From NCBI GenBank assembly GCA_011620845.1, contig WOYJ01000180.1, positions 1-5,140 on the forward strand: a stretch of 5,140 bases of DNA, in the 5' to 3' direction. Source of the stretch: Methanobacteriaceae archaeon. Its GTDB lineage: Archaea > Methanobacteriota > Methanobacteria > Methanobacteriales > Methanobacteriaceae. Each line of letters starts with the position of its first letter. Positions within the stretch are counted from its first letter, which is position 1. The notes beneath the pieces are model-generated. The model was not told the origin of the DNA. It was given only the letters and a program-made list of their open reading frames with translations, and searched no databases. The position numbers and the translations under genes were made by a program. Below are positions 1 to 5,140 of the stretch, one piece after another.

Positions 1-66
1 AAATTTAATAAATATCAAATGTAAAAAATTAACAAACAAACTTGTAAAAACAAAAAATAACCAATC
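1..66 (-). terminator. Oligo-T transcription terminator after the histidine kinase gene
   Basis: Directly after the kinase stop codon (TAG), the minus strand runs into several T-tracts: six T and then five T within about 46-60, and another six-T run near 24-30. There is no GC-rich hairpin. Archaeal RNA polymerase terminates at such U-rich tracts without needing a stem-loop, so this is the likely end of the kinase transcript. The whole 66-base stretch is extremely AT-rich and holds no gene that I can see. Confidence 0.6.
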
Positions 67-2169
67 CTACCTTTTGGGAATGGTGAAGTAGAAGGTTGAT
101 CCTTCCCCTGGCTTTGATTCCACCCAAATATCCCCGCCGTGGATTTCTACAATCCTTTTGCAGATAGACAATCCGATTCCGGTTCCCTCATATTCTTCCC
201 TGGTGTGCAATCTCTTGAAGATGTCGAATATTTTATCCTGATGGTTGAGGTGGATGCCGATACCATTATCACTGACACCAAACCGCCATTTGCCGTCGGA
301 TTCCTCGGCAAATATATGGATTTCCGGTGGTTTTTCATGAAATTTAATGGCATTGGAGATTAAATTCTGGAAAAGCTGCCTTATCTGTGAAGGGTCACAT
401 TGAACCGTGGGCAAATCATCGTGGGTGATAGTGGCATTTTCCGCCTCTACAGATGGTTTGATACTCAACAGAACATCTTCTAAAACCTTGTTCATGTTAG
501 TCGGCCGGAATTCCCGGGATGCCGTGTGTAAGCGTGAAAATGTTAGAAGGTCGTCGATTAAGTCCTTCATCCGCTGGGCACCCTCCACTATAAATTTGAT
601 GAAATCATCGGCATCATCATCAAGCTCTCCTTTATACCTTTTCTCCAGCAGCTGGGCGAAGCTGGAGACCATTCTCAGGGGTTCCTGGAGGTCGTGGGAT
701 GCCACATAGGCAAACTGCTCCAGTTCCCTGTTGGAGATTTCCAATTTTTCAATGGCCTCCTCCAGGGAATTCTGGTAAGAAACCAGTTTCTCATTGGCCT
801 TCTGGAGTTCTGTGGTGGTGGTCTGCAGTTCCTCATTGGAGGTTTGAAGTTCCTCAGTGGTATCCTGCAATTCCTCGTTGGAAACCCTTAACTCCTCGGT
901 AAGGCTCTGTTCATTTTCTAACATTTCCTGTATACGTAACTCTGCTTTTTTACGCTCTGTAATATCACGCAATACGTGGACTGCACCTACGATTTTCTGG
1001 TTTTCGTTGCAGATGGGAGATGCGCTGTTTATAAAGTCACCGCCCAAACTGTCCTCATGGACCTCCAGGGTGTGTTCTACACCATCTTCGAGCATAAGTG
1101 CATGGGGACAGAAAAGTGGAGGTTCATTGGTGCCATGGATTAACTCGTAACACTTTAATCCAACACATTTTCCTGCTTTAACCTGTAATCTATCTGCCAG
1201 GGCTCGATTTACACGAATAACATTATAATCTGTATCGATTATGGCTATCAAATCAGGTACGGCGTAAAATGTATCTTCCCAGTCCTTCCGGGCCTTTAAA
1301 GCCTTTTCTTCAGCTTCCCGGTGGCTGGTGATATCCACAACCAAAGCTATAACCTGAAGGTTCCCGGGTGAAAAGGCGTAGAACTCGTAATATTTGTTTA
1401 AAGATGGTCGATATTGTTCAAAATGACCTTTACCCTCCAACACAACCTTAGCATACTTTTCAATGAGTTCAGCGGCTTCCTGTGGAGGTAATATCTCTGT
1501 AACCCTCTTATTTAAAACTTCTTCCCGTTTTAAATCGGTGAAATCTTCAAAAGTCTTATTTATATCAATATAAATGTAGTCACAGGGTTTTCCATCATCA
1601 TCCATTAACATTTCATAGATTGCAAAACCATTCAAGGTGCTGTTGAAAAATTGCTGGTATAATTCAGCGTTTTCCTGGAGGGTTTCGTTGGCTGATTGGA
1701 GCTCATAATTGATGGATTTTAACTCCTCGTTAGCCACGTTCAGCTCCTCTATCAGGTTCTGTTTTTCTTCTTCCCCCTTCTTTCGGTGGGTGATGTCTCT
1801 GCTGATATTTAGTATGACCTTTTCACCGTTCACATCGATGAACCGGGCAGAATTCAGCATATCCAAGAATGTCCCATCCTTCTTTCTGACTCTCATTTCA
1901 AAATTGACCAGGTCTCCTTCCTTTTCGATGGCATCAAGATAAGCCAGGCGAACCTCCGGGCTGAAGAGTTTGAGTTCCAGCGAGGTACGTCCCAATACTT
2001 CCTCCCGGGAATATCCGGTTTTGTTTAGAAATTCCTGGTTACAATCCAGGAACTTCCCATCGGAAAGCCGGGTGAGTGAGATTGCATCTGGATTTAAGTT
2101 GTAAACGGATGATAATACTTCTGAAGTCTCACGTAGCTCGCAAGCAAACTGATGGTTGTCTGTGCCCAT
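67..2169 (-). CDS. Cytoplasmic multi-PAS sensor histidine kinase
   Basis: This 700-residue protein should sense a signal through PAS domains, autophosphorylate a histidine and pass the phosphate to an unseen response regulator. Numbering is from the ATG at 2169. PAS1 spans about 16-131, with the typical GYSREEVLG and RDITHRKK ends. A coiled coil follows at 134-172. PAS2 is about 171-285. PAS3 is about 294-407 and carries Cys335, Cys340, His345, Cys354 and His356. A long heptad coiled coil covers 408-481. The HisKA domain is about 482-548, with phosphoacceptor His492 in SHDLQEPLR, a Cph1-like H-box. The HATPase domain is about 593-699: N-box NLISNAIKF, G1 box DNGIGI (634-639), F-box and G2 box GTGIGL (662-667). 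There are no membrane segments or signal peptide, and no receiver domain. An in-frame TTG at 2316 would add 49 residues that match no domain. The ATG has GGGAG ten bases upstream and a TATA/BRE pair at a fitting distance. The kinase fold is certain; the ligand and partner are unknown. Confidence 0.93.
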   Translation of the reverse strand: MGTDNHQFACELRETSEVLSSVYNLNPDAISLTRLSDGKFLDCNQEFLNKTGYSREEVLGRTSLELKLFSPEVRLAYLDAIEKEGDLVNFEMRVRKKDGTFLDMLNSARFIDVNGEKVILNISRDITHRKKGEEEKQNLIEELNVANEELKSINYELQSANETLQENAELYQQFFNSTLNGFAIYEMLMDDDGKPCDYIYIDINKTFEDFTDLKREEVLNKRVTEILPPQEAAELIEKYAKVVLEGKGHFEQYRPSLNKYYEFYAFSPGNLQVIALVVDITSHREAEEKALKARKDWEDTFYAVPDLIAIIDTDYNVIRVNRALADRLQVKAGKCVGLKCYELIHGTNEPPLFCPHALMLEDGVEHTLEVHEDSLGGDFINSASPICNENQKIVGAVHVLRDITERKKAELRIQEMLENEQSLTEELRVSNEELQDTTEELQTSNEELQTTTTELQKANEKLVSYQNSLEEAIEKLEISNRELEQFAYVASHDLQEPLRMVSSFAQLLEKRYKGELDDDADDFIKFIVEGAQRMKDLIDDLLTFSRLHTASREFRPTNMNKVLEDVLLSIKPSVEAENATITHDDLPTVQCDPSQIRQLFQNLISNAIKFHEKPPEIHIFAEESDGKWRFGVSDNGIGIHLNHQDKIFDIFKRLHTREEYEGTGIGLSICKRIVEIHGGDIWVESKPGEGSTFYFTIPKR

Positions 2170-2335
2170 AACTGTAAATCTCCCATGAAAAATAGTAGAA
2201 TTATATTTATATGATTTGTCAAGATGACTATTTATAACTACTTGAGGGTCGGTTTCTATTTCCCATTCCAAGGTTAAAATATGTGAAAAGGGCGAAAATT
2301 TGGGATAGTTCAGCAAACCCAGTTATATAATATAA
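2170..2335 (-). promoter_or_regulatory. Spacer between nikR-like gene and kinase, with kinase promoter
   Basis: The best promoter is on the minus strand. A BRE-like ACAAAT (2214-2219) is followed at once by the TATA element CATATAAATA (2204-2213), which predicts a start of transcription near 2180-2186, about 12-17 bases before the kinase ATG. The ribosome site GGGAG (2179-2183) lies in that short leader. A second TATA-like element, TTATAAATAG, lies at 2228-2237. The rest of the spacer reads as an open frame from the TTG at 2316 but resembles no domain, and I treat it as non-coding. I see no riboswitch-like fold. Confidence 0.42.
2323..2335. repeat. Perfect AT palindrome abutting the nikR-like stop codon
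   Basis: The sequence TTATAT-A-ATATAA is a perfect inverted repeat with six-base arms and a one-base centre, touching the nikR-like stop codon. It could be a second, distal TATA element for the kinase or a protein-binding site. The composition is only A and T, so chance is a real possibility. Confidence 0.4.
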
Positions 2336-2719
2336 TTAAATGGATACCAGTTTAACATAATCCATTTTCCTGCTGGTCTGGAATAACTTCCGGAAAGTGT
2401 TGGTGCGCTGGGCATCACCCTCCATGATGAATATCTCCAGGCACTTGTTATCCTTGAGGTGGCTGTGTATCTGGGTGTTTATTATATCCTCGAAGTCGTG
2501 CTTAATCTCCGTCACCTTATCCTCAGCCTTCTGGTCATGGATTAAAATTAGGATAGAATTTATATCACCCTTCAAGGCCTTCTTCTCCTGGTTATCAGTG
2601 ATTAACATCCTGGTACTGGTCCTGATAACCTCTGACCTCCCGGAGAAGCCCAGTTCTTCCTTTAACTGGTCTATTTCCCCCAGTAGTTTTTCACTGAGGG
2701 AGATGCTGATGATGGTCAT
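2336..2719 (-). CDS. nikR: NikR-like nickel-responsive transcriptional regulator (ribbon-helix-helix)
   Basis: This 127-residue protein matches NikR, the nickel-sensing repressor that typically controls nickel uptake. That supply matters in methanogens, which need nickel for F430, NiFe hydrogenases and CO dehydrogenase. Residues 1-45 form a ribbon-helix-helix DNA-binding domain: strand TIISISL, then two helices around FSGRSEVIRTSTRML. The C-terminal ACT-like domain (about 50-127) holds the full set of square-planar nickel ligands: His74, His85, His87 and Cys93. Their spacing (11, 2 and 6 residues) is the same as His76/His87/His89/Cys95 of E. coli NikR, and the flanking CLEI and GD motifs are also kept. 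E. coli NikR is 133 residues, so the length fits. The ATG at 2719 aligns with the NikR N-terminus; an in-frame TTG at 2728 would add three residues. Neither start has a clear Shine-Dalgarno site. No nickel transporter is in the window, so targets are unknown. Some archaeal members are annotated only as CopG-family regulators. Confidence 0.87.
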   Translation of the reverse strand: MTIISISLSEKLLGEIDQLKEELGFSGRSEVIRTSTRMLITDNQEKKALKGDINSILILIHDQKAEDKVTEIKHDFEDIINTQIHSHLKDNKCLEIFIMEGDAQRTNTFRKLFQTSRKMDYVKLVSI

Positions 2720-2785
2720 AACAGTCAATATAATTTATATTATTTGATTTATTTAATTCTTTTAATTTTATATCTTCAAGTTCAA
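2720..2785 (-). promoter_or_regulatory. AT-rich promoter spacer upstream of the nikR-like gene
   Basis: This 66-base spacer is almost entirely A and T. On the minus strand a TATA-like GATATAAAAT (2765-2774) would place the transcription start near 2743, giving a leader of about 24 bases. A second TATA-like run overlaps the palindrome at 2727-2741 but is too close to the ATG to be a normal promoter for it. There is no T-tract on the minus strand, so readthrough from the upstream thioredoxin-like gene is possible. Confidence 0.35.
2727..2741. promoter_or_regulatory. Perfect 15-bp palindrome, candidate operator of the nikR-like gene
   Basis: AATATAA-T-TTATATT is a perfect inverted repeat with seven-base arms and a one-base centre. 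It ends seven bases before the ATG of the nikR-like gene. Ribbon-helix-helix regulators bind inverted repeats and often repress themselves, so this is a sensible candidate operator. It does not match the E. coli NikR operator (GTATGA-N16-TCATAC), and pure AT composition makes a chance palindrome possible. Confidence 0.4.
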
Positions 2786-4885
2786 TCATTTACTCAGATA
2801 GGCAAGCAGTTTACCCGGATCTGTAATGGGCAGCCCACAAACTCCCTGTTTACAGACATAGGCTGTGGCCTGGTCTTCCACAGATTTTTTCTCTTTGAAC
2901 GATTCCACCACGCCTTTGAACCATTCCTCATCAGGTGAGTTCAGGGAGTACACCATCCTGGGGAGATAATTTCTGTTCAGGATTTCCAGGAACTTCTCTG
3001 TTCCAATTTCACCTTTCTCTCCGGCGATTACCACTTCATAGAATGGTCCTAACCGGTTGATGATCCCTATAAGGAATATGATGCGGCCGGTGGGTGCCTG
3101 GTCTACCAGGGGTGCGAAGGCCTTCTCCTGCTTCAAAGCCCATTCATTCACTCCCTGGTCCTCCAGTAAGCTGGAAAGCTGTTGAAGGTTCAGGAGGGTT
3201 ATTCCGTTTCCAGATGGCAGTGCCGAGTCATTTAAATCCTTTTTACGCGTAAGTACTTCTTCAGCATCCACAGATGTCAGGTAGAATCCCCCGTTTTCTT
3301 CGTCCAGATATTTATCCAAGAGTACCTGGTTGAGATGATAGGCCCATTCCAGCCAGGATGAATCCATGGTAGCTTCGTATAGTTCTAAAAGACCCCATAC
3401 CAGAAAGGCATGGTCTTCCAGGTAACCCTCCACCTTCACCTCACCGTCCCGGTAGCGGTGATGTAACTTTCCATTCTGGCAGAGGTTACTCTCAATGAAC
3501 TCCGCCGCCTTTATGGCCGCCTCAGTATATCTTTTTTCATTGAGTATTCGCCCAGCCCGGCTCAGGGCTGCTATCATCAGCCCATTCCAGTCGGTCAATA
3601 CCTTATCATCTTTACGGGGATGAACCCGTTTCTCCCTTTCCTCGAATAATTTCTCCCCTATGGTATCCAGTTTACATTTAAGCTCATCCACCTTAAGATC
3701 CATCTCCTCTGCCATTGCTTCCACTGATTTTTTCAGGTGAAGGATGTTCTTTCCAGTGAAAAGACCGGTTAGTTCATCCAGATAATTCCCTCTCTCCTTT
3801 ACCTGGTAGATCCTGGTGAATAATTTATAGTCCTCCACGTCCAGGATTCTCTTTATTTCCTGCTGGGTCCAGAGATAGAATTTACCCTCAACTCCTTCAC
3901 TCTCCGCATCTTCTGCAGAATAGAACCCGCCTTCATCTGAGGTCATATCCCGAAGGACGTATTCCAGTATTTTCTCGGCTGTCTCCCTATATTCATACTT
4001 CCTGGTGGCCTGGTAGGCTTCCAGGTAAACCAGTGTCAGTAGGGCCTGGTCGTAGAGCATCTTCTCGAAGTGGGGTACCAGCCACCCCGGGTCCACGGTG
4101 TAGCGGTGGAATCCAAATCCCACATGGTCCCATATTCCCCCCATGCGCATGGCCTGAAGAGTTTTCTCCACCATGTCCAGGGCTCCCTGTTCTCCGGTGT
4201 GTTCAAAGTAGCGTAGCAGATAGAGGAGCAGGTTAGGACTGGGGAATTTCTGGCTGGTTCCAAATCCACCGTGTTCATCGAAGCTGTTGGTTAAAACGTT
4301 GTAGGCCCGGGTGAGGGTTGACTCAGGTAGGAGTTCACCGGACCTGGTACTCGAGAGCTGATTCAGGGCATCTGTGATCTCATCTGCTGATTCCAGTAAC
4401 TGTTCATTATTTTTTTCCCACAGATCCCTGAGGTTTAAAATTATACTTCTGAGGCCTACACTTAGCTCGGTGTCGTCCTTGGGGAAATAGGTACCTGCAA
4501 AAAATGGTTTCAAATCGGGGGTCATAAATACGGTTAAAGGCCACCCTCCCCGGCCAGTCATGATCTGGCACGCTGCCATGTAGGTGGAATCTACATCAGG
4601 ATGCTCTTCCCGGTCAACCTTAACCGGTACGAAAACCTGGTTGATGAGCTCCGCCATATCCTCATCTTCAAAGGATTCCCGGGCCATCACATGACACCAG
4701 TGACAGGTAGAATACCCGATGGATAAAAAAATGGGTTTATTCTCCCTTTTAGCCTTCCTGAATGCCTCATCACCCCACGGATACCAATCCACAGGATTCT
4801 CCACGTGTTGTATGAGATAGGGGCTTTTCTCGCCCTTAAGATGATTGTAACGTTTACCAGTACTATTGTCCCTCTCCTGCACCAT
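2786..4885 (-). CDS. Thioredoxin-domain protein of the YyaL/SPATA20 (DUF255, COG1331) family
   Basis: This 699-residue protein pairs an N-terminal thioredoxin-like domain (about 10-175) with a large alpha/alpha-barrel (about 185-600) resembling N-acylglucosamine 2-epimerases and other six-hairpin glycosidase folds. The start region carries the family signature SPYLIQHVENPVDWYPW. The redox motif is Cys61-His-Trp-Cys64 in STCHWCHVM, and the cis-proline is in GGWPLTVF (113-120). The barrel shows recurrent helical pairs with family motifs such as GGIWDHVGFGFHRY, WLVPHFEKMLYDQA, GGFYSAEDAES and DWNGLMIAA. Near the C-terminus is Cys678-x4-Cys683. B. subtilis YyaL and human SPATA20 have similar architecture and length, so the gene is complete. 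The biochemical activity of the family is not established; a thiol-redox role linked to a carbohydrate-like ligand is only inferred. No signal peptide or membrane segment is visible, so it is cytoplasmic. The ATG at 4885 has GGTG six bases upstream; a GTG at 4894 would add three residues but overlaps that site. Confidence 0.93.
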   Translation of the reverse strand: MVQERDNSTGKRYNHLKGEKSPYLIQHVENPVDWYPWGDEAFRKAKRENKPIFLSIGYSTCHWCHVMARESFEDEDMAELINQVFVPVKVDREEHPDVDSTYMAACQIMTGRGGWPLTVFMTPDLKPFFAGTYFPKDDTELSVGLRSIILNLRDLWEKNNEQLLESADEITDALNQLSSTRSGELLPESTLTRAYNVLTNSFDEHGGFGTSQKFPSPNLLLYLLRYFEHTGEQGALDMVEKTLQAMRMGGIWDHVGFGFHRYTVDPGWLVPHFEKMLYDQALLTLVYLEAYQATRKYEYRETAEKILEYVLRDMTSDEGGFYSAEDAESEGVEGKFYLWTQQEIKRILDVEDYKLFTRIYQVKERGNYLDELTGLFTGKNILHLKKSVEAMAEEMDLKVDELKCKLDTIGEKLFEEREKRVHPRKDDKVLTDWNGLMIAALSRAGRILNEKRYTEAAIKAAEFIESNLCQNGKLHHRYRDGEVKVEGYLEDHAFLVWGLLELYEATMDSSWLEWAYHLNQVLLDKYLDEENGGFYLTSVDAEEVLTRKKDLNDSALPSGNGITLLNLQQLSSLLEDQGVNEWALKQEKAFAPLVDQAPTGRIIFLIGIINRLGPFYEVVIAGEKGEIGTEKFLEILNRNYLPRMVYSLNSPDEEWFKGVVESFKEKKSVEDQATAYVCKQGVCGLPITDPGKLLAYLSK

Positions 4886-4949
4886 TAAGAACACCGTTTT
4901 AGAATTAGTAATCCTTATTATAGTATGAACTTCTATACATTTAATATTT
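4886..4949 (-). promoter_or_regulatory. Promoter and ribosome site of the thioredoxin-domain gene
   Basis: On the minus strand the ribosome site GGTG (4892-4895) lies six bases before the ATG and pairs with the usual archaeal anti-Shine-Dalgarno end. A TATA-like CTATAATAA (4915-4923) predicts a start near 4893, which leaves a very short leader. A farther AT element, TTTAAATATTAA (about 4941-4952), would give a start near 4920 and a leader of about 35 bases. I cannot choose between them from sequence alone. Confidence 0.35.
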
Positions 4950-4978
4950 AAAAAAATGAAAATAAAGATTTAAAAAAG
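4950..4978 (-). terminator. Oligo-T terminator after the tautomerase-like gene
   Basis: About 30 bases past the tautomerase-like stop, the minus strand shows a six-T run (4972-4977), a short T4 run and a seven-T run (4950-4956) separated by a few bases, with no stem-loop. Clustered T-tracts of this kind terminate archaeal transcription. They separate the tautomerase-like gene from the thioredoxin-domain gene. Confidence 0.55.
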
Positions 4979-5008
4979 GAATTTATCTCCAAAGAGTTTA
5001 TATTCTAC

Positions 5009-5140
5009 TTATGGTTGTAAATCACAGAGTAAACAACCTCTTACACCCACATTTTCCGGTTCACATTCCCTAATCAGCACCGATATGGCCTCCACCGGGA
5101 TTCCGATAACTTTACTGGCCGTCTCTGAGAACTCTTTTAC
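5009..5140 (-). CDS. 4-oxalocrotonate tautomerase-like protein, C-terminal part (cut by window edge)
   Basis: An open frame enters from the right edge and ends at TAA (5009-5011), giving the last 43 residues of a protein whose start lies outside the window. The segment IGIPVEAISVLIRE, then PENVGVRG, fits the second half of the 4-oxalocrotonate tautomerase fold. In those proteins a helix leads into a (G/A)(V/A)P...V.V.I.E strand and then the (F/W)G.GG loop. Known 4-OT subunits are about 60-70 residues, so roughly 20-30 residues should be missing, including the catalytic Pro1. Aligned by eye to the Pseudomonas enzyme, its Arg39 is replaced by Ser and Phe50 by Val, so the substrate is probably not oxalocrotonate. 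The tail is unusual in carrying GCLLCD, a CxxC pair. The family call is moderately sure; the reaction is unknown. Confidence 0.7.
   Translation of the reverse strand, partial: VKEFSETASKVIGIPVEAISVLIRECEPENVGVRGCLLCDLQP

Noticed and set aside
784..882. CRISPR-like or mobile repeat array
   Set aside because: The repeats are imperfect, contiguous and in frame, and they encode coiled-coil heptads; there are no spacers.
139..1150. Several plus-strand open frames of 65-100 codons opposite the kinase
   Set aside because: They are antisense shadows of conserved HisKA, ATPase and PAS coding sequence, with low-complexity translations and no domain.
2170..2335. Riboswitch or small RNA in the 166-base leader before the kinase
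   Set aside because: I found no extended stem-loops or known riboswitch core, only AT-rich promoter-like elements and short palindromes.
67..2335. Two-component pair with an adjacent response regulator
   Set aside because: No receiver domain is encoded in the window, and the neighbouring nikR-like protein is a one-component regulator with its own metal site.
2397..2747. Plus-strand open frame of 116 codons with hydrophobic stretches, antisense to the nikR-like gene
   Set aside because: It lies over a gene with an intact NikR nickel site. Its hydrophobicity comes from the complement of the regulator's codons. No ribosome site or known domain was seen.
2744..2938. Plus-strand open frame of 64 codons over the spacer and the 3' end of the thioredoxin-domain gene
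   Set aside because: It overlaps the conserved C-terminal Cys-x4-Cys coding region on the other strand, and no ribosome site supports it.
4033..4278. Overlapping open frames of 67 and 80 codons on both strands inside the thioredoxin-domain gene
   Set aside because: They fall in the conserved barrel-coding part of a clearly intact gene and show no features of their own.

Overview
The window most likely comes from a methanogenic archaeon, probably of the Methanobacterium type. The coding DNA has moderate GC content and is separated by very AT-rich spacers. The spacers hold TATA/BRE-like promoter elements and oligo-T terminators rather than bacterial -35/-10 boxes and hairpins. The genes also fit: a NikR-type nickel regulator, a soluble multi-PAS histidine kinase of the kind common in these archaea, and a COG1331-type thioredoxin-fold protein. 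The taxonomic call is inferred from gene content and style; no rRNA is present.

All four genes lie on the minus strand, so transcription runs from the right end to the left. At the right edge (5009-5140) is the C-terminal 43 codons of a small protein of the 4-oxalocrotonate tautomerase superfamily, cut off by the window. It is followed by an oligo-T terminator and a promoter-bearing spacer. Next come a 699-residue DUF255/YyaL/SPATA20-like protein (thioredoxin-like domain with CHWC plus an alpha/alpha-barrel; 2786-4885), a 127-residue NikR-like ribbon-helix-helix regulator with all four nickel ligands (2336-2719), and a 700-residue cytoplasmic sensor histidine kinase with three PAS domains (67-2169). 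The left end (1-66) is an AT-rich terminator region.

Strong T-tracts are seen only after the tautomerase gene and after the kinase gene. The thioredoxin-like, nikR-like and kinase genes could therefore share readthrough transcripts, although each also has its own TATA-like element. For all three complete genes the longest open frame starts at TTG or GTG, but a nearby ATG fits better; the coordinates given use the ATG. No response regulator and no nickel transporter are in view, so the kinase and regulator targets are unknown.

I see no mobile element, CRISPR array, RNA gene or clearly new multi-gene system. The points most worth a second look are a perfect AT palindrome just upstream of nikR, the Cys/His-rich third PAS domain of the kinase, its heptad-repeat linker, and a tautomerase tail that lacks the usual arginine and carries a CxxC.
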